A DNA stretch of 26,344 nt from UBA349 sp964444115 (GCA_964444115.1 CAYUFT010000019.1:1-26344), one strand, 5' to 3'. Numbered from the stretch's first letter, positions 1-7,224 are shown. Notes: generated from the sequence alone by a model not told the origin. Translations and numbers: made by a program.

Positions 1-800
1 TCATTGAAATTCAGGACCACCACTCCAGATTCCACCGCCCTGACCGCGCCATAAATCTCATCAAATACCTCATCCATAGAATTAACCAGACCAATATGGT
101 CCATGGCCACATTAGTAATGACTAAAACCTCAGGATTTATAGCTTGAGTCATTAAATAAGCATGGTCTTTCATTACATTATCTAACCAGCCCTGAACTTC
201 AGAAACTTCAATTATTAAAGCATCTATTTTCTGACCAGAGCATCCCTTAACTTGATTATTAGAACATTTAAAGCTAGATTTTTCTAGATTTTGTGCAAAT
301 TCAGATATCTGTTTAGATACCATAGGATCAATTAACGTGTTAAATTCAGATTTAGAGTCAGTATTAGTGTAAACATTCCATTTAGCAGTTTTAAGAATGT
401 GATAAATCATGTGAGTCGTTGTTGATTTACCATTAGTTCCAGTAATTACCACCCTGTGAGATTCCGGAGCAAATTCATTAATGGCCCATTTTAAAGCAAA
501 TGCATTAGCAATTTCTATTTTTTCAACTACAATTAAAGATATTCCATATTTTATGGCCAACTCTGTTGCTCCTTCTCGAGCATCTTGAGTTATTATTCCA
601 GAAGTTCCCTTTTTAAAAGCAATTTTAATTCCTTCCTCGTCAATCCAGTGCCTTATAATAATATCCCCACAATTAGAATCACCTAATGTGTTGAAAATAC
701 CATTGAAAAGATTATCTGGGCCAAATAATTTCCCTGAAATCTCTTTAGCTATGGTGGAGGCTAAAAAATGTGAATTAAAATTAAAAGGTGGCGTTTCCAT
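1..800 (-). CDS. Mur ligase family protein, pseudomurein peptide ligase (partial, C-terminus beyond window)
   Basis: The frame is open from an ATG at 800 to the window edge, giving about 266 residues. I read an N-terminal MurE/MurF-like domain (about 1-115), then the central ATPase domain with P-loop GTNGKST at 121-127, a later EVSEVQGWL segment and the Mur-ligase pattern TNVAMDHIG. Family knowledge: Mur ligases add amino acids to nucleotide-linked wall precursors using ATP; in Methanobacteriales the homologues are assigned to pseudomurein peptide assembly in the cytoplasm. The gene lies 11 bases after the MraY-like gene, and its ribosome site GAGGT overlaps that gene's TGA stop, so the two are almost certainly co-translated. 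Which of the several archaeal Mur ligase types it is cannot be decided without the C-terminal domain. The family call is firm; the amino-acid substrate is unknown. Confidence 0.9.
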   Translation of the reverse strand, partial: METPPFNFNSHFLASTIAKEISGKLFGPDNLFNGIFNTLGDSNCGDIIIRHWIDEEGIKIAFKKGTSGIITQDAREGATELAIKYGISLIVVEKIEIANAFALKWAINEFAPESHRVVITGTNGKSTTTHMIYHILKTAKWNVYTNTDSKSEFNTLIDPMVSKQISEFAQNLEKSSFKCSNNQVKGCSGQKIDALIIEVSEVQGWLDNVMKDHAYLMTQAINPEVLVITNVAMDHIGLVNSMDEVFDEIYGAVRAVESGVVVLNFN

Positions 801-811
801 GAAATTTTACC

Positions 812-1888
812 TCATTTAGGGAAAGATTGGTAGAAATAAAGACCTATGGCACAGATTATCAGAGTTAAAGCCCAGTAAATAAGAACAATTTTCTTTTCAG
901 AAAGTCCTTTATAATGTAAAGTATGGTGTAATGGTTCTACAGGAAGTTTTATAATGTGAGATCGGTGCATTAAACTTATAATTACAGAAACAATAGGGAT
1001 TGCAAGAGCAATAACTCCAAAGTAAGCTGTATCGGTGAGCATAACTGCTGCAGCATATCCTCCACCTAGAGCAAAAGATCCCGTATCTCCCATGAAAATA
1101 CTTGCAGGATAGCGATTAAATGCTAAAAATCCTAAACTTAATCCTGTTAAAGCAATAAATGGGACAGAAGATGTAAAATTACCATTTAAATTAAGGAAAA
1201 TAGCACATGAAGCTGAAGCAATTGTTATTATTCCTGCAGCAAGCCCATCCATACCATCTATGAGGTTAACTGCATTGATTGCTCCAATAATTCCAATTAT
1301 AACGATAGGGATAACCAAAAATCCCAAGGAAAATCCACCAATAGTGGTTACCGCACCAGTACCCACTAAAAATAATGCAATGATAAATTGAGCCAATATT
1401 TTTTCGCTCTCTTTAACCTCGCTTTTAATTGGGGCCTCCCCAACAACTTCAACATTTCCAGTTTTTAAAAGTCCTTCCAGATCACTTTTTGCTTTTTCAG
1501 TGGCAGCACGAGCTTCTTCACCAGGTTTTAGAGATAGCTGGCCAATTTCAATAGGAGATTTTGAGATGTTTTTAACAATTTTTTGCAGTTCTTTGGTTTT
1601 TAAGCCAATTAAATCATCAAGTAATCCCACTAAACCAGCAGTCATCATTATAAAACAAGTTATAATCAAATAAGTGTTTTTGAAATATATACAAGATACA
1701 AAAAGTGCTGCCATGAGGATTCCAATACCACCCATGGTAGGAGTGCCTGCTTTGTGGCGATGTTCTGTTACTATAGGACTGTCCGATATATTAGCGTTTT
1801 TAAGAATTTTTTTGATAAATGCTGTGAAAAAGAGGGATGCTAATAGAGCTAATGCTAGCACCACCCATCCATTTTGAAGAGAATCCAA
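812..1888 (-). CDS. MraY-like phospho-sugar:undecaprenyl/archaeal-lipid phosphate transferase (pseudomurein pathway)
   Basis: A polytopic membrane protein of 358 residues. It carries the polyprenyl-phosphate N-acetylhexosamine-1-phosphate transferase motifs: HKAGTPTMGG at 45-54, the catalytic DD pair at 91-92, NAVNLIDGMDGLAAG at 205-219, FMGDTGS at 265-271 and the histidine loop PLHHTLHYKG at 319-328. Known role of the family: transfer of a nucleotide-activated precursor to a lipid phosphate at the inner face of the membrane. Next to a Mur ligase, a pseudomurein role is the natural inference. The start is a TTG at 1888, supported by AAGGTGAT a few bases upstream. Unlike bacterial MraY, about 60-70 residues of hydrophilic sequence (roughly 98-165) sit between the DD motif and the next membrane segment. 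The function is sure at family level; the exact substrate is not. Confidence 0.88.
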   Translation of the reverse strand: MDSLQNGWVVLALALLASLFFTAFIKKILKNANISDSPIVTEHRHKAGTPTMGGIGILMAALFVSCIYFKNTYLIITCFIMMTAGLVGLLDDLIGLKTKELQKIVKNISKSPIEIGQLSLKPGEEARAATEKAKSDLEGLLKTGNVEVVGEAPIKSEVKESEKILAQFIIALFLVGTGAVTTIGGFSLGFLVIPIVIIGIIGAINAVNLIDGMDGLAAGIITIASASCAIFLNLNGNFTSSVPFIALTGLSLGFLAFNRYPASIFMGDTGSFALGGGYAAAVMLTDTAYFGVIALAIPIVSVIISLMHRSHIIKLPVEPLHHTLHYKGLSEKKIVLIYWALTLIICAIGLYFYQSFPK

Positions 1889-1890
1889 AT

Positions 1891-1899
1891 TATCACCTT
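1891..1899 (-). promoter_or_regulatory. Ribosome binding site deciding the TTG start of the MraY-like gene
   Basis: On the minus strand the sequence AAGGTGATAAT lies directly before TTG at 1888. GGTGAT pairs with the archaeal 16S 3' end (AUCACC). The first in-frame ATG is well inside the first membrane segment, so the TTG is preferred. Confidence 0.7.
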
Positions 1900-1961
1900 A
1901 TTAAATAAAATACAATTGATAACTGATATCATTTAACCAGTTTGTAATAGAAATATGCGAC

Positions 1962-1969
1962 TATTTATA
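1962..1969 (-). promoter_or_regulatory. TATA box of the MraY-like/Mur ligase unit
   Basis: The minus strand reads TATAAATA about 75 bases before the TTG start. This predicts a transcript start near 1939 and a leader of roughly 50 bases. It suggests that the MraY-like and Mur ligase genes can be transcribed apart from the upstream ATP-grasp gene. Confidence 0.4.
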
Positions 1970-2035
1970 TTTAAAATTTTATTTAACCTAGTCTTAATTA
2001 CTAATTAATATTATTAAGACCAAGTTTTGATTAAT

Positions 2036-2063
2036 ATTTTTAAAGAACTTAATTTTTAAAGAA
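2036..2063. repeat. Short direct repeat, 12 bases twice
   Basis: ATTTTTAAAGAA occurs at 2036-2047 and again at 2052-2063 with a four-base spacer, in a gene-free AT-rich gap. This could be chance in such composition. No function is assigned. Confidence 0.5.
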
Positions 2064-2231
2064 TTTATGATTCAATATTATTTCATATATTAACTAATTG
2101 ATAAAATAATAATTTAAATATTTTATGATAATCTTTTCTTCATCGTTTATTTATGTTTTGACAATTTAGGTTTTATTGATTTAATATTAATTATAAAAAT
2201 AAAATAAGATGAACATAAGATATTAGATAAT

Positions 2232-3416
2232 TTAACTAGGATTAATGGAAATATTAAAATTAAATTTAATTAAAATTATTTTTAGGCAGTTTTCGGTTTT
2301 TGAAGGTCTTTTTTTGTTTTTAACGTGGATGGGTACTCTTTTAATATTCCTTGGGCCGTGAACAACCCATGAATCAGAGCCTCTGAAGTTTTGAGAAGAA
2401 TTATCATGATTTCTGCCATTAAATTCACCTACAGGAATTTCAAGGGAATAATAATTGTTCATTCTATTGTTAACATCATTAACATCCCATTTCCCTAAGG
2501 CCATATCCACCAGTTCATTAAGAGGATTAATGTCAGAACTGGCAGCAGTAAGGTATCTAGTACCACTAGGGCGAGTATTCATTTCTATAGCATATAATTT
2601 CCCAGATGAAGGCTCAAATATCATATCAACATCAGTATTACCTTCAGATCCCATTAAATTTGTTATTTTAAGAGCCAGGTCTCTGGCCAATTCATTAGAA
2701 AGTCCAGGAATATCCGCAGGAGCATATTTAATCTTATCCAATGGATGAAGACCTTTTAAAGTAGTTTTACCCTTACAGACAACAGCTAATGGTACGGATT
2801 TCCCATTCCACCTTAAAACCTCTACCGAAATTTCAAATCCATCAATAAATTGTTCTACAATGGCCTCATCATATTTTTGGAAGTAATTTTCCACATCTTC
2901 CTTATTTTTGGCCACCATTATTCCTACTCCACCCTGGCCCTCACTTTGTTTTAATACACAAGGAAATTTAATTTTAGAAGAGTTAATTGCTAAAAAATCA
3001 GATCTATTCCTTTTATCTGAATTTTCTGAATTAGATATGATTTGATAATCTGGAGTATTTATCTTATTTTTAGTGAAAAATTCCTTGGTTTTTATTTTGC
3101 TGGCGGCTATAGAAGCAGCGGATTCATTAGAAGCAACTACTGGAATTCCATATTCTTTTTCCAGCACATTCTTCATTTTTCCTACATCCATTAAAGGCCC
3201 ATCAATCCCAATTAAAGGTAAGACTGCGTCAACATCTTCTTTAATATCCAGTTCCATAGGTGCACCCATTCCTCGAGGAACTATATGAACTTTGTCGGGA
3301 AGTTTTAGATTATGTGAATCTGGATTTGATTCCGACATTATGCTGGTAATGCCCTTTTCCTGGACATAATCTACCACTCCATGGTATAATCTTGCTCCGA
3401 TAAATAAAATTTTCAT
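2232..3416 (-). CDS. CarB-like ATP-grasp ligase of the pseudomurein cluster (probable 3' frameshift)
   Basis: 394 residues. The N-terminal pre-ATP-grasp domain starts MKILFIGAR. The ATP-grasp fold follows, with FPCVLKQSEGQGGVGIMV (Lys156), the adenine-side AIVEQF (Glu188) and the metal-binding IEMNTRPSG (Glu278, Asn280). Family knowledge: ATP-grasp enzymes activate a carboxylate as acyl phosphate and couple it to an amine or similar nucleophile; CarB-like members are reported beside Mur ligases and MraY-like genes in pseudomurein clusters. A wall-precursor role is therefore an inference from context. AGTGAT lies before the ATG. Oddity: the last 25 residues (RPSKTEN onward) are AT-rich low-complexity sequence. 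Removing one A from the seven-A run at 2309-2315 would give the ending DLQKPKTA and a stop at 2282. Family call strong, C-terminus doubtful. Confidence 0.85.
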   Translation of the reverse strand: MKILFIGARLYHGVVDYVQEKGITSIMSESNPDSHNLKLPDKVHIVPRGMGAPMELDIKEDVDAVLPLIGIDGPLMDVGKMKNVLEKEYGIPVVASNESAASIAASKIKTKEFFTKNKINTPDYQIISNSENSDKRNRSDFLAINSSKIKFPCVLKQSEGQGGVGIMVAKNKEDVENYFQKYDEAIVEQFIDGFEISVEVLRWNGKSVPLAVVCKGKTTLKGLHPLDKIKYAPADIPGLSNELARDLALKITNLMGSEGNTDVDMIFEPSSGKLYAIEMNTRPSGTRYLTAASSDINPLNELVDMALGKWDVNDVNNRMNNYYSLEIPVGEFNGRNHDNSSQNFRGSDSWVVHGPRNIKRVPIHVKNKKRPSKTENCLKIILIKFNFNISINPS

Positions 3417-3637
3417 TATATCACTTTTAAAAGAAATATTATCTGTTATTAATGAATTAAAATAAAATATTTGGTCATGAAGATATTTTATAAGATATTT
3501 TTATTAAATTAAGCCATCCCATTCTTAATAAACTTAATAGCTTATTCAATATAAAATTTTTTAATATAATATTTGATATCTTATTTAATTGAATATGGTG
3601 ATATTTGAAATTTGTAATAAACATATAATTAACAATT

Positions 3638-4078
3638 TTATATAAGATTAAAATCATTCAAAATATTTTTAAAAACGTTTACTAATTTATTAACACTTAT
3701 TTGAACGTTTTCTGTTATTTCTTCACCTAATTCCATTTTTTGAGGTTGTATACCTAATAAAATAATTTTAAAAGAAGAAGTCGTCTCTAAATATTTAATT
3801 AAAAATGAAATAGGCATAGAATGAGTAGATACATTATATTGGGAAATTTCTTCCTTTGCTATGAACTTCATATCTCCAGGTGGGGCATTCATTTCCACAG
3901 CATCAATTAAAATAACGTGGGATGGATTTTCCTTGCGTATAGTTCCTGTAAAATTTTCTGGAACAATTCCTCCATCAATTACAATCACTTTAGAGGTGTT
4001 TTTAGTTATTTTAGAAAATTTATTAGCAAATAAAGGACCTAAACCATCATCCCCCCGTAATTCATTTCCAATGGTCAA
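3638..4078 (-). CDS. Hydrogenase maturation protease, HycI/HyaD family
   Basis: 146 residues from a TTG. The family signature GNELRGDDGLGP opens the protein; the expected nickel-sensing residues are Asp10/Asp11, Asp59 (VILIDAVEM) and His86 (VSTHSMPIS). Family knowledge: these endopeptidases remove the C-terminal tail of the NiFe hydrogenase large subunit after nickel insertion, acting in the cytoplasm. Spacing motifs and the C-terminal LLGIQPQKMELG resemble HycI more than HyaD. The gene begins 22 bases after the methyltransferase stop, and NikR is two genes upstream. Oddity: the TTG at 4078 is the only standard start codon in the frame and lacks a visible ribosome site. The in-frame codons just upstream encode KLVIL, which looks like the missing first beta-strand. 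The true start is unresolved; the family is clear. Confidence 0.88.
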   Translation of the reverse strand: MTIGNELRGDDGLGPLFANKFSKITKNTSKVIVIDGGIVPENFTGTIRKENPSHVILIDAVEMNAPPGDMKFIAKEEISQYNVSTHSMPISFLIKYLETTSSFKIILLGIQPQKMELGEEITENVQISVNKLVNVFKNILNDFNLI

Positions 4079-4100
4079 AATTACAAGCTTTTGACAATCT

Positions 4101-4886
4101 TCAAGAAATATTCTTAACTTTGGTTCTAATAGTATCTAAACCACCTCCCATAACATAAGATAAATTCAATTTAAGTTTTTCATTCTTATTTAAATCTATT
4201 TCTTCAATGGGGACAAATAGTGGTGGATTAAGCATGGGCGTAGGGCCACAAATCAAATTAGGCTCGATTAATGTAAAAGATGTGAGTTTTAGAGCATTTA
4301 TTTTTCCAGGAATCGAAATTGTGAATTCAATATCCACATTAACCTGTTCTTCCATAGACGGTTCAAAAATAATCTTATTAAAAATAACTAAATTTCCCAT
4401 ATTTTGATACTTTGGAAAGTTTATATCATCAACATCTTGATAACAAATCCTAGGGGTTTGCATGAATATAGGCTCGGCCCCATTTAAAACACCAAATGGT
4501 ATTACAGTGCCTGAAGGTTTTAGATAATTTAAAGCTTTGTTTAAAACCGGAATCTGTTCTTCATCAATTAAAGCAGTATCTAACATTTCACAGATAATTA
4601 AATCTGCTTTTTGTGTAAATTCAAAATCCATTATGTCAGAATTAATCACTTGGACATTAGGCCATTTTTCAAGATTTTTTTGGGCGCATTCCGAGGATTT
4701 AGGATTCTTTTCGAATGCAAAAATAAAATTAGAGGTATGAGCAGCGAAATAAGAAAGAATTCCGCTCCCCGTACCCAGGTCATACACTACATCCCACTCA
4801 TTATTAGAAATGGGCTCATAAAAGGCCGATAATCTCTCAGTATCTTGTAAGAGATTATAATGATAGGGAGTAGTTAAAAATTTCAT
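4101..4886 (-). CDS. PRMT-like class I SAM-dependent methyltransferase
   Basis: 261 residues. Motif I is VVYDLGTGSGILSYFAA (33-49). The acidic end of beta-2 is FAFEKNP and motif II surrounds NSDIMDF. The loop CEMLDTALIDEE (99-110) resembles the 'double-E' loop of protein arginine methyltransferases. The C-terminal half is beta-rich, with NPPLFVPI and NLSYVMGGGLDTIR, recalling the PRMT beta-barrel. Reaction by family: methyl transfer from S-adenosylmethionine to a protein or other nucleophile; the target is unknown. It sits between NikR (41 bases upstream) and the hydrogenase protease, so a substrate among nickel enzymes is possible but unproven. No ribosome site is obvious before the ATG at 4886. 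A ribosomal-protein (PrmA-type) or RNA substrate is an alternative. Confidence 0.75.
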   Translation of the reverse strand: MKFLTTPYHYNLLQDTERLSAFYEPISNNEWDVVYDLGTGSGILSYFAAHTSNFIFAFEKNPKSSECAQKNLEKWPNVQVINSDIMDFEFTQKADLIICEMLDTALIDEEQIPVLNKALNYLKPSGTVIPFGVLNGAEPIFMQTPRICYQDVDDINFPKYQNMGNLVIFNKIIFEPSMEEQVNVDIEFTISIPGKINALKLTSFTLIEPNLICGPTPMLNPPLFVPIEEIDLNKNEKLKLNLSYVMGGGLDTIRTKVKNIS

Positions 4887-4927
4887 TGATTTTATTGGTT
4901 TAAATTTAAAACAATTAAATTTTGAAA

Positions 4928-5347
4928 TTAGTCATGATCAATGTGTTGTCCAGTTGCAGTACTAGTTAATCTAACATGGTCTACACCTTTTAACCTCATC
5001 ATTTTTTCGGTTAGGTTTCTAATGTATCCCACATCTCCTTTAACAACAACAACTTCCAGACAATACTTGTCAGTCATGTGCACGTGCATTACCGCATTAA
5101 TATAATCTCGGTAATCATGCTGAATATCCGCTAAATCTTCCATGACACCAGTATAGTGGTGGTCATATATTACTGCGATAATACCAATACGTTCGCCTTC
5201 CATTTCATTCATCCATTGATAACGGACAATGTAATCTTTTAAAGCGTCTCTTATACCTTTTGATCGGGATTGATAACCTCGATCTTTTAATACTTCATCA
5301 AATTCACTTAACAGTTTCTTGGGTAATGACATACTTATTCTCATCAT
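4928..5347 (-). CDS. nikR: Nickel-responsive transcriptional regulator NikR
   Basis: 139 residues. The N-terminal ribbon-helix-helix (RISMSLPKKLL, then helices to about 45) binds DNA. The C-terminal ACT-like domain carries the high-affinity nickel ligands at His77, His88, His90 and Cys96, one position offset from the E. coli set His76/87/89/95. Length and residues match the family closely. Known role: a tetrameric cytoplasmic regulator that binds operators when loaded with nickel, usually repressing uptake genes. The start is the first of two adjacent ATGs, with GGGGGAAC just upstream. It is divergent from the CBS-domain gene and heads a run with a methyltransferase and the hydrogenase protease. 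A 12-base palindrome upstream of its TATA box could be an autoregulatory operator. Confidence 0.95.
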   Translation of the reverse strand: MMRISMSLPKKLLSEFDEVLKDRGYQSRSKGIRDALKDYIVRYQWMNEMEGERIGIIAVIYDHHYTGVMEDLADIQHDYRDYINAVMHVHMTDKYCLEVVVVKGDVGYIRNLTEKMMRLKGVDHVRLTSTATGQHIDHD

Positions 5348-5388
5348 AATGTTCCCCCGTAGGTTATTATATTAATAATCTATCATCA

Positions 5389-5396
5389 TATTTATA
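5389..5396 (-). promoter_or_regulatory. TATA box of nikR
   Basis: TATAAATA on the minus strand is centred about 45 bases before the nikR ATG. It predicts a start near 5366 and a short leader containing the GGGGGA ribosome site. A purine-rich GAAAG just upstream is compatible with a TFB element. Confidence 0.5.
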
Positions 5397-5408
5397 CTTT
5401 CATTCTAA

Positions 5409-5420
5409 AGCAATATTGCT
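5409..5420. promoter_or_regulatory. Perfect 12-base palindrome upstream of nikR, candidate operator
   Basis: AGCAATATTGCT is self-complementary over all 12 bases and lies 12 bases upstream of the nikR TATA box. Its position next to the transcription-factor site would suit autoregulation. It does not match the E. coli NikR half-site as I know it. Confidence 0.35.
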
Positions 5421-5610
5421 GAAAGCAAACAATACCATAATATTAATCTAAATATTAGTGTGCAGTAATAATATTTGTGTATGGTTGTACTATATAAATA
5501 ATTCGTTCAATTTTGTAAAAAAATTAAATATTTAGATAAGCCCATTTTAGAAATCAACTCATATAAAATCTTTTTCTATTAAACATTTTTGAATTAAAAT
5601 CCATCAAAGC

Positions 5611-5620
5611 TAAAATATAA
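5611..5620 (+). promoter_or_regulatory. Candidate TATA box of the CBS-domain gene
   Basis: TAAAATATAA lies about 40 bases before the ATG at 5656, placing a start near 5640. The stronger-looking TATATAAATA at 5491-5500 would imply a leader of about 130 bases, so which of the two is used is unclear. Confidence 0.3.
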
Positions 5621-5655
5621 AGGTGAAATAAAACAGATTAAAACTAAGGGATAAA

Positions 5656-6057
5656 ATGAAGGTTAAAGAAGCAATGAATAACGAAGTTATTACTATAAGC
5701 CCCTATACCCTGCCTCTGGAAGCATTTGAGAAAATGTATAAACATGGGGTGAGAAGGCTATTTGTATTGGATAATGAAAATAAACCTATTGGTGTTGTGT
5801 CATATACCGACCTAATTGGAATACTAGGAACCATAAAACCCGGCCCTCAAGAAGCCGAAGATATTAAAGTGTCAGAAATTATGGTAGAAAATGTAATAAC
5901 TATTTCTGCCGATGATGCTATAGAAGATGCTGCCAATTTAATGTTAAGGGCAGATATTTCAGGTCTTCTAGTAATGAAAGATGAAAATCCAGTTGGTGTT
6001 ATAACCAAAACCGATATTTGTCGAATGGTAGCTGCAGAACTGTTAGTTCCTTCTTAA
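5656..6057 (+). CDS. Tandem CBS-domain protein
   Basis: 133 residues, consisting only of two CBS motifs: about 3-58 (MKVKEAMNNEVITI through GVVSYTDLIGIL) and about 73-128 (VSEIMVENVITI through GVITKTDICRMV). Such Bateman modules bind adenosyl ligands (AMP, ATP, SAM) or sense ionic state, and usually regulate a partner. No effector domain is present, so the partner is unknown. AGGG lies close before the ATG. The gene is divergent from nikR and about 140 bases ahead of the OB/HD nuclease gene; a shared transcript is possible but not shown. The family is certain; the role is not. Confidence 0.9.
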   Translation: MKVKEAMNNEVITISPYTLPLEAFEKMYKHGVRRLFVLDNENKPIGVVSYTDLIGILGTIKPGPQEAEDIKVSEIMVENVITISADDAIEDAANLMLRADISGLLVMKDENPVGVITKTDICRMVAAELLVPS

Positions 6058-6112
6058 ATCCAAATTATAATAAATATATTATCTATTTTTAATAATAATA
6101 ATAATATTCAAG

Positions 6113-6120
6113 TTTATACT
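6113..6120 (+). promoter_or_regulatory. Candidate TATA box of the YhaM-like gene
   Basis: TTTATACT lies about 80 bases before the ATG at 6198, predicting a leader of around 55 bases that contains AAGGAG. It is a single motif in AT-rich DNA, so support is limited. Confidence 0.3.
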
Positions 6121-6197
6121 TATTCTAGATACATAGCTCATAGCATTATTATAAAACATTAATATCAAAAAATAAAATCTAATTAAGGAGAATTTAA

Positions 6198-7094
6198 ATG
6201 AACCAAAAATTACCAGATGAATTTGTAAAGAATTTAAAGGGCGGTTCAATACTCTCAAAATTTGCCATTTCTAATAAATCCATTAAGCTAACCAAGCATG
6301 GAAATGAGTATCTTGATGTCACACTTTCAGATAAAACTGGTGAAATAACAGGTAGAATGTTTTCTAATGGTAAGTTAAATTCCATCGTACAAAACCTTGA
6401 AAATGGAGATATCTGTACTATAAAAGGAAATGTAGAAGAATATCAGGGCCGACTTAATTTAAAAATCTCAGAAATAATAAAATGCACTACCGAAGAATTT
6501 GATAAAAAAGATTTTCTACATTCCTCAGAAAAAGATGCAGATAATCTAATGGAAGTCATTGGAGACACCATAGATCAAATGAAAAATCCACAGTTAAAGA
6601 ATCTTCTGAAGTTATTTTTTGATGATGAAAAATTCAAAGATGAATTTTGCAGTGCCCCCGCAGCAGTGAGAATACACCACAATTATATGGGTGGCCTTTT
6701 AGAGCATACATCTCAAGTTTTAATATTATGTAAAACTATATGCCAAAATTATCCTGAACTTGATGATGATCTCCTTTTTACAGGAGCTATTTTGCATGAC
6801 ATTGGCAAAATGAAAATTTACCGACAGAATGGATTTACCATAGAATACACTGAAGACGGGCTTCTCCTGGAACATATATACCTTTCAGCACAGATGATTA
6901 AAGAACGGGCCAATAAAATTTTAATTAGTGAAGAAACTGTGAAAAAGGTAATCCATCTTATTTTAAGTCATCATGGAGAGGTAAGTAATGGTTGGGGTTC
7001 CGCAGTGAGTCCATTTTTACCAGAAGCCACAGCTTTGCATTACGCCGATAATTTGGATGCTAAAGTTAAAATAGCACTGGATAAACAAAAATAA
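6198..7094 (+). CDS. YhaM-like OB-fold/HD-domain 3'-5' exoribonuclease
   Basis: 298 residues. The N-terminal OB-fold (about 15-95: LDVTLSDKTGEITGRMF, GDICTIKGNVEEYQGRLNL) should bind single-stranded nucleic acid. The HD domain (about 155-290) shows HHNYMGGLLEHTSQV, LHDIGKMK with His190-Asp191, SHHGE at 247-251 and ADNLDAKV near the end. The order and the closing DNLDAK motif match bacterial YhaM, a metal-dependent 3'-5' exonuclease of about 314 residues. Substrate RNA rather than DNA is inferred from the family. AAGGAG at 6185-6190 fixes the start. An archaeal copy of a mainly Firmicute family suggests either old transfer or a wider archaeal clade. Confidence 0.85.
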   Translation: MNQKLPDEFVKNLKGGSILSKFAISNKSIKLTKHGNEYLDVTLSDKTGEITGRMFSNGKLNSIVQNLENGDICTIKGNVEEYQGRLNLKISEIIKCTTEEFDKKDFLHSSEKDADNLMEVIGDTIDQMKNPQLKNLLKLFFDDEKFKDEFCSAPAAVRIHHNYMGGLLEHTSQVLILCKTICQNYPELDDDLLFTGAILHDIGKMKIYRQNGFTIEYTEDGLLLEHIYLSAQMIKERANKILISEETVKKVIHLILSHHGEVSNGWGSAVSPFLPEATALHYADNLDAKVKIALDKQK

Positions 7095-7158
7095 TCACCA
7101 AAGCAATTAATAAAAGAAAAATTAGAATTATTTTACTAATAAAAACTAAATAAAAGTT

Positions 7159-7166
7159 TTTATATC
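7159..7166 (+). promoter_or_regulatory. Candidate TATA box of the 7225 gene
   Basis: TTTATATC is close to the archaeal consensus and lies about 60 bases before the ATG, giving a leader of about 35 bases with GGTG at 7215-7218. Confidence 0.4.
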
Positions 7167-7224
7167 GTGATTAAATTTGATTTAAGAATATAATAGATTT
7201 AATGGATTAAGTACCGGTGCAGAC

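Larger units (their letters stand above)
1889..2231. other. Intergenic region, 343 bases, AT-rich
   Basis: No credible gene is present. It holds the TATA element and leader of the MraY-like gene at the left end and a short direct repeat at 2036-2063. The remainder is low-complexity A/T sequence. Confidence 0.6.
5348..5655. other. Divergent intergenic region between nikR and the CBS gene, 308 bases
   Basis: No gene is apparent. It contains the nikR TATA box and palindrome, separated ACCATA (5434-5439) and TATGGT (5480-5485) inverted half-sites, a plus-strand TATATAAATA at 5491-5500 and a second plus-strand TATA-like element near 5611-5620 before the CBS gene. Confidence 0.5.

Noticed and set aside
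3475..3657. Open frame of 60 residues on the minus strand
   Set aside because: It overlaps the end of the hydrogenase protease, consists of Ile/Leu/Asn/Lys as expected of random A/T sequence, and shows no domain or convincing ribosome site.
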